Source of the DNA: Bacillus sp. ISL-41
Lineage (GTDB): Bacteria; Bacillota; Bacilli; Bacillales; Cytobacillaceae
Reading direction: 5' to 3'
Assembly: GCF_018613235.1 (NCBI RefSeq)
Contig: NZ_JAGGQP010000037.1
Coordinates: 1-64,000 of the forward strand
Length of the DNA stretch: 64,000 nt
Shown in pieces: positions 44,236 to 53,177 of the stretch. The notes beneath the pieces are model-generated. The model did no database searches. It had not been told where the DNA came from and saw only the letters and a list, made by a program, of their open reading frames with translations. How positions within the stretch are numbered: the stretch's first letter is position 1; the number at the start of each line of letters is the position of its first letter. The position numbers and the translations under genes are program-made.

Positions 44236-45192
44236 ATGAAGAAGTTATTAATGTTAATGATGGCAGCAGCCATGATCTTGGCAGGCTGCAGTACGGAAGC
44301 ACAGCCAGAAAAGAAAGAAAGCGAAAAAACCGCACAGGAGCAAAAGACAGGATTCCCTGTCACGGTAAAAGACGCAATTGATGAAGAAGTTGTCATTGAA
44401 GATAAGCCTGAAAGGATCATTTCCCTGATTCCGAGCAATACGGAAATTGTCTACGCACTTGAGAACGGAGAGGCAATTGTCGGCGTCACCGATTTCGACA
44501 ATTATCCAGAGGACGCGATGTCGAAGGAAAAAATCGGCGGCATGGAATTCAATATCGAGAAAATGATCTCTCTGAAGCCAGATCTTGTCCTTGCTCCTGG
44601 ATCAACTGCGGACACTGTAAAAGAAGGCCTTCAGCAATTAAAGGATGCGGGAATTGCTGTTGTCGTTGTGAATGACGCACAGTCATTTGAAGAAGTGTAT
44701 CAATCAATTGAAATGATTGGCAAAGCCATTGGCGAGACAGAAAAGGCGGATGAGCTTGTAGAAAATATGAAGAGCAGTTTTGCAGAATTGAAAAAGAAGG
44801 CTGAAACAATCAAACCGGAAGAGCAAAAGACGGTCTTTGTAGAGGTCTCACCGGCACCGGAAATCTACACAGCCGGCAAGAACACTTTTATCAATGAAAT
44901 GCTTGAGTTGATTGGCGCAAAGAACGCTGCCGGTGATATGGAAGGCTGGCCGAAGGTCGATCCTGAAGCGATTGTTGAGCGTAATCCCGATGTGGTTGTG
45001 ACAACCTATGGATACTATACAGAAAAGCCAGTTGACCAGGTGCTTGCTCGGCAGGGCTGGAATAATGTGAAAGCGGTCAAGGAGCAGAAGGTTTACGATG
45101 TCCACTCCGACCTTGTAACCCGTTCAGGTCCAAGGCTCGCTGAAGGAGCAGAGGAGCTTGCAAAAGCCATTTACCCGGACATTTTTAAATAA
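44236..45192 (+). CDS. btuF: Corrinoid ABC transporter substrate-binding lipoprotein
   Basis: BtuF captures cobalamin or cobinamide outside the membrane for BtuCD. The 318-residue protein has a lipoprotein signal, KKLLMLMMAAAMILAGC, with lipobox LAGC. Then comes a class III periplasmic-binding fold joined by one long helix: KPERIISLIPSNTEIVYALE, VGVTDFDNYPE, ISLKPDLVLAP, and VERNPDVVVTTYG. The Glu residues that dock on BtuC can be guessed at SLIPSNTE and late in the protein. The site GGAGGAG is eight bases upstream. The riboswitch upstream makes corrinoid the near-certain substrate class, rather than haem or siderophore. Confidence 0.92.
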   Translation: MKKLLMLMMAAAMILAGCSTEAQPEKKESEKTAQEQKTGFPVTVKDAIDEEVVIEDKPERIISLIPSNTEIVYALENGEAIVGVTDFDNYPEDAMSKEKIGGMEFNIEKMISLKPDLVLAPGSTADTVKEGLQQLKDAGIAVVVVNDAQSFEEVYQSIEMIGKAIGETEKADELVENMKSSFAELKKKAETIKPEEQKTVFVEVSPAPEIYTAGKNTFINEMLELIGAKNAAGDMEGWPKVDPEAIVERNPDVVVTTYGYYTEKPVDQVLARQGWNNVKAVKEQKVYDVHSDLVTRSGPRLAEGAEELAKAIYPDIFK

Positions 45193-46219
45193 CAAATCAA
45201 TCGCCTATCTAATCACGGCGGTGTTTTTGATCATTTCGATGCTGCTGGGCATATCCATCGGAACGGTTTCCATCCCTGTATCCGCCATTATAGAACTCAT
45301 TGGTGCTGAGATTTTCCGCTTTCAGGGACAGGGAATCGACCCGATGTATGCAAGTATTGTCATGGAAATCAGACTGCCGCGTGTATTGCTGGCAGGGCTT
45401 GTCGGTGCGTCGCTGGCGATTGCCGGTGCCGCGTTCCAGGGCCTGTTGCGCAATCCACTGGCAGACCCTTATACGCTTGGAATTTCTTCAGGTGCCTCCA
45501 TCGGCGCAGTCGTTACGCTGTTTTTCGGTATTTCGCTTCCGCTGATCGGTGCCTTCACATTGCCGGTGCTGAGCATTCTGTTCGCCTTCGCCACCGTCTT
45601 GTTTGTGCTCTTTTTTGCCCGGAGAATTGACAGGCTCCTTAGGGTAGAAACCATAATATTAACCGGAATTATATTAAGTTCATTTCTTGGTTCATTCATT
45701 TCTTTAATGATTGCTTTATCTGGCGAAGAGCTGCGGCAAATCATCGGCTGGCTGCTTGGCAGTGTATCGATGCGCGGCTGGGAATACATTAAAATAATTT
45801 TCCCTTTCTTTATGATTGGTTTAGTGATTTTGCTTGCCAATACAAGGGAACTGAATGCGATGTCCTTTGGTGAGGAAAGGGCACAGCATCTCGGTGTCAA
45901 TGTCGAGCGCCGCAAGCTGCTGATTTTGCTGTCTGGTTCTCTTTTAACAGGATCAGCCGTAGCTGTTTCAGGGACGATCGGATTTGTCGGTCTCGTCATT
46001 CCACACCTGACAAGGACGATCTGGGGGCCTGATCATCGTCATTTGCTGCCGTTATCCGTCCTGATTGGCAGCGGCTTCCTGATCCTTGCAGACTTGATCT
46101 CAAGAACGATCATCGCCCCTTCGGAATTGCCGATTGGCGTGATCACGGCATTAATCGGTGCTCCGGTTTTTGCGTTTATTTTAATGAAAAATCGCAGGGA
46201 AAGAAGTGCTGGCCGATGA
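45158..46219 (+). CDS. btuC: Corrinoid ABC transporter permease
   Basis: A 353-residue FecCD/BtuC-type permease with about ten membrane helices. Typical motifs are RLPRVLLAGLVGASLAIAGA, FQGLLRNPLADPYTLGISSG, IGWLLGSVSMRGWE and GFVGLVIPHLTR. It appears to start at TTG 45158 inside btuF, with AAGGAG nine bases upstream, giving a 35-base overlap; no better start is seen between the two genes. The end overlaps the next gene by 4 bases (ATGA). It belongs to the riboswitch-controlled operon. Confidence 0.92.
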   Translation: MQKPFTRTFLNNKSIAYLITAVFLIISMLLGISIGTVSIPVSAIIELIGAEIFRFQGQGIDPMYASIVMEIRLPRVLLAGLVGASLAIAGAAFQGLLRNPLADPYTLGISSGASIGAVVTLFFGISLPLIGAFTLPVLSILFAFATVLFVLFFARRIDRLLRVETIILTGIILSSFLGSFISLMIALSGEELRQIIGWLLGSVSMRGWEYIKIIFPFFMIGLVILLANTRELNAMSFGEERAQHLGVNVERRKLLILLSGSLLTGSAVAVSGTIGFVGLVIPHLTRTIWGPDHRHLLPLSVLIGSGFLILADLISRTIIAPSELPIGVITALIGAPVFAFILMKNRRERSAGR

Positions 46220-47661
46220 TCACAGTGAAAAGTTTGACAGGCGGATATTCAGGCGGCGAGGTCCTGAAGAACATCTGTTTCCAGGTAGGCAAAGGAGAGC
46301 TGTTCGGCATCCTCGGTCCAAATGGCAGCGGTAAGACCACACTGTTAAAAATGATCAGCGGGGCTTTGGAATTCAGGGAAGGTGCCATTGAGCTGGATGG
46401 CCGGCCATTGACTCAGTATTCACCGAAACAGCTTGCGAGGATGATGGCAGTCCTGCCGCAGCATGCGGATCAAGCCTTTCCCTATAGTGTAAAAGAAACC
46501 GTTTCGCTCGGCCGCTATGCGCACCAGAAAGGCTGGTTCAATAGCTGGCGAGTTGAGGATGAAGAGATTGTCCAGAAGGTAATGGAACAGACGGGCATCA
46601 CCCACCTTCAGGAAAAATCAATCGTAGAACTATCCGGCGGCGAAAAACAACGAGTCTACCTCGCTCAGGCATTGGCGCAGCAGCCGAGGATTCTGCTGCT
46701 CGATGAGCCTACGAACCATCTCGACCTGAGTTTTCAAAAAGAGCTGCTGGACTTGCTGAAAAAATGGGCATCCGAACAGGGATTGACGGTCGTTTCAATT
46801 TTCCACGACTTGAACCTGGCATCTTTATATTGTGACAGGCTGCTGCTGATGGAAAACGGCGAGGTTCTAATTGTCGATACTCCTGCTGAGGTTTTAAAGG
46901 AAGAGCGAATCAAAAGTGTCTATAAGACCCAGATCAAAAACCATCCCCACCCGGAAATTGCCAGGCCGCAACTGCTGCTGGTGCCTGAAACGGACGTCGA
47001 TCATAAGGGTGACCTTAATATTGATTCCAGGTATCTTGACGTCGGGCAAGACCGGATTGTCCTGCAGTCACCGGTAAAATTGCGGACGATGTCCTCGGGA
47101 ATAACCGGTGCCGGAATCGGCTGGCACAGTTCCTTTGTGCACCGGATTGTACCGATGGAGTATGACTGCAGCGACCATAAGGCGGAGATGGCCGAGTATT
47201 TGCAGGAAAATGGGTTTCTTCCAAGCGAAACTGTTGGGATGATGACGGCTGTGCCAGCAGACACAGCTTCATACCGTTTTTTTCAGGCAGACGGAATGTC
47301 AATTTTCATCCTGGTTTCCGCTGGTCACACTCATCGGGACCGACCACGGAATATCAACACATGGCTGTTCATTAACCACAGAATTTCCGAGGAAGCTTTT
47401 ATCCAGAGCGCAATGACTGCAGCAGAAGCAAAAATTAGTGTTTTACAGGAGCTAGAGGGAAGCGGGGCTGGCATTACTGGCCAGTCAGCTGGCATTTCTA
47501 CGGATAGTATCTGCATCGCCGCCACCCAGCAGGGAGGAACAATTTCTTACGCAGGCACCGCTACACCGCTCGGTAAGCTGATCAGCGAGGGAATTTATAC
47601 TTGCACGAAGGAAGCGATATTGAAGTATAGAGCGAGTAAAAAAGGGATTGAACATAAATGA
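46216..47661 (+). CDS. btuD: Corrinoid ABC transporter ATPase fused to CbiZ amidohydrolase
   Basis: A 481-residue fusion. Residues 1 to about 255 are an ABC ATPase: Walker A GPNGSGKTT with Lys40, signature LSGGEKQR, Walker B ILLLDEPTNHLDL, and switch His in SIFHDLN. After a linker, residues of about 285-475 are a CbiZ domain (adenosylcobinamide amidohydrolase): TSSGITGAGIG-like MSSGITGAGIGWHSSF, VGMMTAVPADTASYRFF, TWLFINHRISEEAF, and STDSICIAATQQGG. CbiZ removes the side chain of incomplete or foreign corrinoids so they can be rebuilt. Fusing it to the importer ATPase couples salvage to uptake at the membrane. Confidence 0.93.
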   Translation: MITVKSLTGGYSGGEVLKNICFQVGKGELFGILGPNGSGKTTLLKMISGALEFREGAIELDGRPLTQYSPKQLARMMAVLPQHADQAFPYSVKETVSLGRYAHQKGWFNSWRVEDEEIVQKVMEQTGITHLQEKSIVELSGGEKQRVYLAQALAQQPRILLLDEPTNHLDLSFQKELLDLLKKWASEQGLTVVSIFHDLNLASLYCDRLLLMENGEVLIVDTPAEVLKEERIKSVYKTQIKNHPHPEIARPQLLLVPETDVDHKGDLNIDSRYLDVGQDRIVLQSPVKLRTMSSGITGAGIGWHSSFVHRIVPMEYDCSDHKAEMAEYLQENGFLPSETVGMMTAVPADTASYRFFQADGMSIFILVSAGHTHRDRPRNINTWLFINHRISEEAFIQSAMTAAEAKISVLQELEGSGAGITGQSAGISTDSICIAATQQGGTISYAGTATPLGKLISEGIYTCTKEAILKYRASKKGIEHK

Positions 47662-47710
47662 AGGAAACCCGACATTCCATCTCGAATTTATTTTTTAAGA
47701 GGTGATGATG

Positions 47711-48094
47711 ATGGAATTGAAAATGGGCTATGTCATTTTATATGTTTCCGACCTGGAAAAAGCAAAGCATTTTTACGGTGAGCTGCTTGGTCTTAAACTT
47801 CGTAATGAATTTGGGACATATATCGAGTATGAAACTGGCAATACCGTTCTTTCGATGAACACCCGGGAAAGCGGCCGCGAAATCACGACGCTCCCAATCC
47901 CGGATGGAATAAGGAAGGAACAAACCTTTGAGCTCGGATTTGTAACAGAGGACGTCAAGGGCGCAGTAGAAAAACTGCGTGCCGCCGGAATCCCAATCCT
48001 GCTCGAGCCAACCGAAAAGCCATGGGGCCAGGTGGTCGCTTATGCAGCAGATCCGGATGGACATTATATCGAAATATGCACCCCGATTGGATGA
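47711..48094 (+). CDS. VOC-family (glyoxalase/bleomycin-resistance fold) protein
   Basis: A 127-residue protein of two beta-alpha-beta-beta-beta units. The first is MGYVILYVSDLEKAKHFYGE-LLGLKL, and the second is ELGFVTEDVKGAVEKLRAAG with KPWGQVVAYAADPDGHYIEI. The His/Glu metal-binding positions of the superfamily appear present (Glu near YIEYETG and YIEICTP). Function could be detoxification or an antibiotic-binding role. Three ATGs and a GTG occur in a row; the last ATG gives the best spacing to AAGAGG. It follows the corrinoid operon but has its own terminator and no clear link to it. Confidence 0.85.
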   Translation: MELKMGYVILYVSDLEKAKHFYGELLGLKLRNEFGTYIEYETGNTVLSMNTRESGREITTLPIPDGIRKEQTFELGFVTEDVKGAVEKLRAAGIPILLEPTEKPWGQVVAYAADPDGHYIEICTPIG

Positions 48095-48139
48095 AAAAAG
48101 TCCTGCAGTTCATTGAGCTGCAGGACTTTGTTGTTTTTT
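48095..48139 (+). terminator. Terminator of the VOC gene
   Basis: AAAGTCCTGCAG and CTGCAGGACTTT pair with a nine-base loop, followed by T-rich sequence. Confidence 0.92.
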
Positions 48140-48171
48140 GTGAGCTAATGAGACTAATTCTGAATTTTAGT

Positions 48172-48957
48172 GACTATTAAGTCCAACATGTGCCCGAAAA
48201 CGGAAAGGATCTTTGATTTCGGTAACAAGTAAGACCAACATGTGCCCGAAAAACGCGAGGGGCGGTGATTTCGGTAACAAGTAAGGTCAACGTGTGCCCG
48301 AAAACGGAAAGGAGCGTTGATTTCGGTAACAAGTAAGTCCAACATGTGCCCGAAAACGGAAAGGAGCCGTGATTTCGGTAACAAGTAAAGCCAACATGTG
48401 CCCGAAAACCGGGAAGCCTCATGATTTCGGTAACAAGTAAGGTCAACATGTGCCCGAAAACCGGGAAGCCTCATGATCTCGGTAACAAGTAAGGCCGACA
48501 TGTGCCCGAAAACCGGTAAGCCTCGTGATTTCGGTAACAAGTAAGGCCGACATGTGCCCGAAAAACGCGAGGAGCGGTGATTTCGGTAACAAGTAAGTCC
48601 AACATGTGCCCGAAAACGGAAAGGAGCCGTGATTTCGGTAACAAGTAAGTCCAGCATGTGCCCGAAAACGGAAAGGAGCGTTGATTTCGGTAACAAGTAA
48701 GGCCAACATGTGCCCGAAAACGGAAAGGAGCCGTGATTTCGGTAACAAGTAAAGCCAACATGTGCCCGAAAACCGGGAAGCCTCATGATCTCGGTAACAA
48801 GTAAGGCCGACATGTGCCCGAAAACCGGGAAGGCTCGTGATTTCGGTAACAAGTAAGGCCGACATGTGCCCGAAAAACGCGAGGAGCGGTGCTTTCGGTA
48901 ACAAGTAAGGTCAACATGTGCCCGAAAACCGGTAAGCCTCATGATTTCGGTAACAAG
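48172..48957. repeat. 15-copy tandem array of a 52-bp unit
   Basis: TGTGCCCGAAAA recurs fifteen times with an exact period of 52 (first at 48189, last at 48917). Each unit has TTTCGG followed 23 bases later by CCGAAA. The central part varies among about five versions (CGGAAAGGAGC, CGCGAGGAGC, CCGGGAAGCC and so on). Because 52 is not a multiple of three and units lack stop codons on the minus strand, long minus-strand frames run through it; these are not genes. There are no unique spacers, so it is not CRISPR. Confidence 0.95.
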
Positions 48958-49008
48958 CCAAATCCTGCGTTTAATATAAGTTGTAATTAACTAAGGAACA
49001 CCTATTAA

Positions 49009-50286
49009 TCACAAAAGTTCCTTCTCCGGTTTCTTGGCAAGAAGCGCGGCTGCCATCCCAAGCACCGGAAGAATAATGGACATCAGCAGAATTTCCTGAT
49101 ACCCGGCAAAATAATCGTAAGCGAGGCCAAATGGAAGAGGGCCCAAGGCGGAACCGAGCACGGTAACGGTCATGGCCGATCCTTTGATGCTGCCAAGTGA
49201 CTGTCTTCCAAAGAAGCTCGGCCATACGTAATTCAAGGTAATCCTTTCAAATCCCCCGCTGATTCCCCATAATACCCCGAATGCAATCGCGATTGCTGTT
49301 TGATCAGCTGCCAGCAGGACGAGAATGAAAATAATTTCCCCTGCAAAAATCCCTGCGAGCACGTACTGTACTTTTACCCGGTCGAGCAGCGGTCCTGCAA
49401 TCAGAGTAACCGGAAAACCAATCAAAGCCATCAAGCTTAATACAAGTGCGGCAATTCCCGGCGAAATCCCATTTGTTTTAAAAATGGAAATCAAATGAAA
49501 AGTAAGTCCGGTGTTAACGAGTGCGGGAATTCCTACACAAAACAGCAATAGCCAGTATGCACGAGTTTTGACTGCTTCCTGGACTGTCCAGTTCACCTCT
49601 TCAAAAGGATTGCTTGTTCTGTTTGAATCGGAAGGATCATTTGTCCACTCAGGCTTGACTCCATCTGGATATTCTCCAATATCCTCCGGTTTGTTTCTAA
49701 TTAAAATATAGGCAAGCGGAACAAAGATGACGAGAAGCAGGACGCCCCAGACCTTCCACGAAAAGCTCCAGCCCCATGTGGCAACTAGCCAGGCATTCAA
49801 TGGCGGAAGCGCCGCTGAGCTGGCAAATCCGCCGATGGCCATCAAGCTCATTGCCTTCCCGCGTTTCGTAATGAACCACTGCGGTACCAGGGTGTTTGGA
49901 ATCAGGCTCATCGAACCCTGACCGAGGACCCGGATTAGGAAAAAGCCAATGAACAGCATCGCGGTGTTTACGACCATGCTGTTCCAAAAGCTGGCCAGTG
50001 CCAACCCGATGCCAACAATAACAGACATTTTTCTTTGTCCCCATTTATCAACGAAGCGGCCGACAAAGAACATACAGATGCCGGCAGCAAGGGTCGCGAG
50101 CGAGTAGACTGCGGATACATGGGAGCGGCTCCATCCAAAATCTTTTATGTAGGAATCAATAAATACAGAAACCGAATATGTTTGACCCGGGCCAGAAAAA
50201 AACACGCCGAGCCCTGCGATGAAAACGATGACCCAGCCATAATAAAAGTTCGTCTTGAATGGTGCAGATAATCCTGATGTCTTCAT
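49009..50286 (-). CDS. MFS transporter, oxalate/formate antiporter-like (OFA) type
   Basis: A 425-residue transporter with twelve membrane helices. The start MKTSGLSAPFKTNFYYGWVI is chosen for GGGAGG eight bases upstream. The opening FYYGWVIVFIAGLGVFFSGPGQTYSVSVF and the loop GRFVDKWGQRK are typical of the monocarboxylate/OFA branch. A long cytoplasmic loop in the middle (about 195-225) contains NKPEDIGEYPDG. The substrate is probably a small organic acid, but this cannot be fixed from sequence. It is a single-gene unit. Confidence 0.87.
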   Translation of the reverse strand: MKTSGLSAPFKTNFYYGWVIVFIAGLGVFFSGPGQTYSVSVFIDSYIKDFGWSRSHVSAVYSLATLAAGICMFFVGRFVDKWGQRKMSVIVGIGLALASFWNSMVVNTAMLFIGFFLIRVLGQGSMSLIPNTLVPQWFITKRGKAMSLMAIGGFASSAALPPLNAWLVATWGWSFSWKVWGVLLLVIFVPLAYILIRNKPEDIGEYPDGVKPEWTNDPSDSNRTSNPFEEVNWTVQEAVKTRAYWLLLFCVGIPALVNTGLTFHLISIFKTNGISPGIAALVLSLMALIGFPVTLIAGPLLDRVKVQYVLAGIFAGEIIFILVLLAADQTAIAIAFGVLWGISGGFERITLNYVWPSFFGRQSLGSIKGSAMTVTVLGSALGPLPFGLAYDYFAGYQEILLMSIILPVLGMAAALLAKKPEKELL

Positions 50287-50553
50287 GTAAAAACCTCCCA
50301 AACCATCATATCAAAATGTTCTCGTTAAAAGCTTGCAAGAAGCTAATCAGTTGAGATGAATTTACATTTTAAGGTTTTTAACATGTATAGGTGAAAAATG
50401 AAGATATCGGTCGAATTTCGCAGATAAATAAAAGTTATAGCGCTTACAATGATGGTTGCTCAATTTTATAAATATGTTATGATAAATCCTGTTTTTATCG
50501 GACCCGGCTTGCTTGAGAGTAGGAAGCCACAAAAAAACTTAAGGGGTGTTTAC

Positions 50554-52026
50554 TTGAATACTAATACAATTAAAGAACAATGGTTTGGCAACGTTAAAGG
50601 AGATATCCTTGCAGGAATTGTCGTTGCGCTTGCTTTGATTCCTGAAGCGATCGCCTTTTCGATTATTGCTGGTGTTGACCCGATGGTAGGACTTTACGCT
50701 TCATTCGCTATTGCTGTGACAATCGCGATTGTTGGCGGCCGTCCTGGCATGATTTCAGCAGCGACCGGTGCGATGGCTCTGTTGATGGTGACGCTTGTTG
50801 CTGACCATGGTTTGCAATATTTATTGGCAGCTACGATTTTGACAGGAGTCCTGCAGATTCTGTTTGGTGTGTTTAAATTGGCAAGGTTCATGAAATTCAT
50901 TCCGCGTTCGGTAATGATCGGCTTCGTTAACGCGCTGGCGATTCTGATATTCATGGCACAGCTCGAGCAGTTTGTAGACGCTACATGGGTAATGTATACG
51001 ATGGTAGCTGGCGCGCTGGCGATCATCTATCTTTTGCCGCGTGTTACGAAAGCAGTTCCTTCACCACTTGTGGCAATCATTGTTATTACATTAGTTGCAA
51101 TCATGACCAACAGTGGTGTTAAGACGGTTGGTGATATGGGTACTCTTACATCTGCATTGCCGATGTTCCTGATCCCAGATATCCCATTCAACCTGGAAAC
51201 ATTAAAAATTATTTTCCCATATTCAGTGGCTTTGGCTATTGTCGGCTTGCTTGAATCTTTGCTGACTGCCCAAATCGTTGATGATATGACAGATACTCCG
51301 AGTGATAAAAATAAAGAAAGCCGCGGCCAGGGGATTGCGAACATCGTTGCCGGATTATTCGGCGGTATGGCAGGATGCGCAATGATCGGCCAGTCGGTAA
51401 TCAATGTTAAATCTGGCGGCCGAGGCAGATTGTCTGCTCTTGTTGCCGGTACTTTCCTAATGTTCCTGATTATCGTTCTAGGAAATATTGTTGTCCAAAT
51501 TCCGATGGCAGCACTGGTTGGCGTCATGATCATGGTATCAATCGGAACATTTGACTGGTCATCAATCAAAGGCATGGCAAAGACACCTGTTACAGATTCA
51601 ATCGTTATGGTTGTCACAACCGTCACAACCGTGTTCACACATGATCTATCAAAGGGTGTATTTGCCGGAATCATTTTGAGTGCGATTTTCTTCGTGGCGA
51701 AAATCTCCAAGGTGAAAGTCACATCAACATTTGACGTTGCAATGAATCGCCGAACGTACTTTGTAACAGGACAAGTATTTTTCGCTTCAGTAACTGACCT
51801 GATTGAATCCTTCGATTTGAAGGAAAATGCAAAAGAAGTTGTCGTCGACCTGACACATGCCCATGTTTGGGATGACTCAGCCGTTGCGGCAATTGATAAA
51901 ATTGTCATTAAACTAAGAGAGAACGGGACAGTTGTCCGTCTGCACGGTCTCAATGACCCAAGCTCTCACTTGATTGACAAACTAGCCGTTCACAAACAGG
52001 AAGGCGCTAAGCTATCCGGACATTAA
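50554..52026 (+). CDS. SulP-family anion transporter with STAS domain
   Basis: A 490-residue transporter. The TTG start at 50554 has AAGGGGTG seven bases upstream; the open frame extends further up without a site. About ten to eleven membrane helices are present: [20 protein letters not shown], then [20 protein letters not shown] and the [20 protein letters not shown]-type signature. A C-terminal STAS domain covers about residues 400-490 ([21 protein letters not shown]). Members carry sulfate, bicarbonate or other anions. A stress-protein gene follows, a frequent pairing in Bacillaceae. Confidence 0.9.
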   Translation: MNTNTIKEQWFGNVKGDILAGIVVALALIPEAIAFSIIAGVDPMVGLYASFAIAVTIAIVGGRPGMISAATGAMALLMVTLVADHGLQYLLAATILTGVLQILFGVFKLARFMKFIPRSVMIGFVNALAILIFMAQLEQFVDATWVMYTMVAGALAIIYLLPRVTKAVPSPLVAIIVITLVAIMTNSGVKTVGDMGTLTSALPMFLIPDIPFNLETLKIIFPYSVALAIVGLLESLLTAQIVDDMTDTPSDKNKESRGQGIANIVAGLFGGMAGCAMIGQSVINVKSGGRGRLSALVAGTFLMFLIIVLGNIVVQIPMAALVGVMIMVSIGTFDWSSIKGMAKTPVTDSIVMVVTTVTTVFTHDLSKGVFAGIILSAIFFVAKISKVKVTSTFDVAMNRRTYFVTGQVFFASVTDLIESFDLKENAKEVVVDLTHAHVWDDSAVAAIDKIVIKLRENGTVVRLHGLNDPSSHLIDKLAVHKQEGAKLSGH

Positions 52027-52046
52027 AACGTAAATTATATTTTGGG

Positions 52047-52080
52047 AAAGCGCGTTGACGAATCAGCGTGCTTTCTTTAT
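52047..52080 (+). terminator. Terminator after the SulP gene
   Basis: AAAGCGCG and CGTGCTTT pair with one wobble, followed by a T-rich stretch. Confidence 0.7.
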
Positions 52081-52116
52081 ATATAAGATAATGGAAATAA
52101 ATGTAGGGGGAATAGC

Positions 52117-52536
52117 ATGTTTAAGAGAATCTTATTAGCATCTGATGGTTCTGACCATTCGGTGCGCGCAGCGAAAAAAGCGGTTGAGCTGGCAAAGCTT
52201 AACGGAGATAGTGAAATTACGGTTGTTTATGTTGTCGATGGGCAGACTTCCAAGGAAGATGTCCTGCACAATCCAGATCGGACAGTAGTCGAGGAAAAAA
52301 GAAAAATCAGGCTCCAGCCAGTAACAAACATGCTAGAAGAAGAGAGTTTGAACTTCAGGTTTGAAAAATTGCTCGGTGAACCAGGCCCGGCCATTGTTGA
52401 CTATGCCAACAAGAATGCATTCGATGTCGTCGTCGTTGGCAGCCGCGGTTTGAACGGCCTGCAGGAAATGGTTCTTGGCAGTGTCAGCCACAAAGTCGCA
52501 AAACGAGTGAAAGCACCGGTACTAATCGTAAAATAA
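52117..52536 (+). CDS. Universal stress protein (UspA family)
   Basis: A 139-residue protein with the Usp fold. It starts FKRILLASDGSDHSVRAAKKA and has the ATP-binding pattern GSRGLNGLQEMVLGSVSHKV (Gly-x2-Gly-x9-Gly-Ser) near residues 110-129. GGGGG lies about six to ten bases before ATG. The neighbour upstream is a SulP transporter, and the two may be functionally paired, though a terminator separates them. Confidence 0.94.
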   Translation: MFKRILLASDGSDHSVRAAKKAVELAKLNGDSEITVVYVVDGQTSKEDVLHNPDRTVVEEKRKIRLQPVTNMLEEESLNFRFEKLLGEPGPAIVDYANKNAFDVVVVGSRGLNGLQEMVLGSVSHKVAKRVKAPVLIVK

Positions 52537-52540
52537 CCAG

Positions 52541-52567
52541 CGTTCAGGGCAACCTGAGCGTTTTTTT
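52541..52567 (+). terminator. Terminator of the uspA-like gene
   Basis: CGTTCAGG and CCTGAGCG with loop GCAA, followed by seven T. Confidence 0.92.
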
Positions 52568-52648
52568 CTTTATAGGTGTTAATTTTATAGCGTAATAGGC
52601 CGGATGCTGGCTAAAAAAGTTTGTAATGGGGGCGGCAGCTTAGTTTTT

Positions 52649-52740
52649 ATAGCGAAAATCCAAATAATATAGCGAAAATATCATTATTATAGCGAAAATC
52701 CGATTATTATAGCGAAAATAACATTTTTATAGCGAATTGG
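52649..52740. repeat. Five tandem copies of a 20-bp unit
   Basis: ATAGCGAAAAT recurs at 52649, 52669, 52689 and 52709, and ATAGCGAATT at 52729, exactly 20 bp apart, with variable A/T-rich halves. The whole 52568-53177 stretch has no gene. It also has a terminator-like stem at 52771-52822 and a likely promoter region for ddl near 53070-53140. Confidence 0.9.
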
Positions 52741-52770
52741 AAATAAACCTCGATTTTTTCCAGCTAAAAG

Positions 52771-52822
52771 AAAGGCACCTCCCAATTAATAGGTAGTGTC
52801 TAGAATTGATGGTGCTTTTTTC
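52771..52822 (+). terminator. Terminator-like stem in the usp-ddl intergenic region
   Basis: AAGGCACC and GGTGCTTT can pair, with inner AATT/AATT pairing, and a T-run follows. No gene lies directly upstream, so it may be the end of an unseen transcript or an imperfect inverted-repeat relic. Confidence 0.45.
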
Positions 52823-53177
52823 AGCCGTTTTTTACATATATGCAGATGCTTCTGTTTCACTCTCCCGCTTGTTTTGTTAGGTGGATTATAGATGAATTAT
52901 TAAGACATTTAGCCATTCACAGAATTAAAGGTTGATTCATATGGTAATTTAGGCACTTAAATTAGGTTTACTGCCTATTAGCGGCTATTTAAAAGGTAAC
53001 TTATTCTGTGAATGTTAACTTTTAACTCGCCTGCAGGTTTCACGCCTGAAAAACAGGAAATAGTATAGCTTGAGAGTTATTATTAAAAATTGATAACAAT
53101 TCCGTAATTTAAAAATAAAGTGGTAAAATAGGAAGCGGAAAGTGGAGCCAGATTGAATTTATTGGAGGTCTATTTTT

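Noticed and set aside
48154-48942. Several long minus-strand reading frames (up to 262 codons)
   Set aside because: They lie entirely within the 52-bp array, repeat the same peptide in rotating frames, and lack ribosome sites; an effect of a stop-free repeat unit.
48172-48957. CRISPR array
   Set aside because: The variable parts fall into a few recurring versions rather than unique spacers, and no cas genes are present.
50694-51953. Long minus-strand frames opposite the SulP gene
   Set aside because: They mirror the coding strand of a clear transporter gene and have no ribosome sites or motifs.
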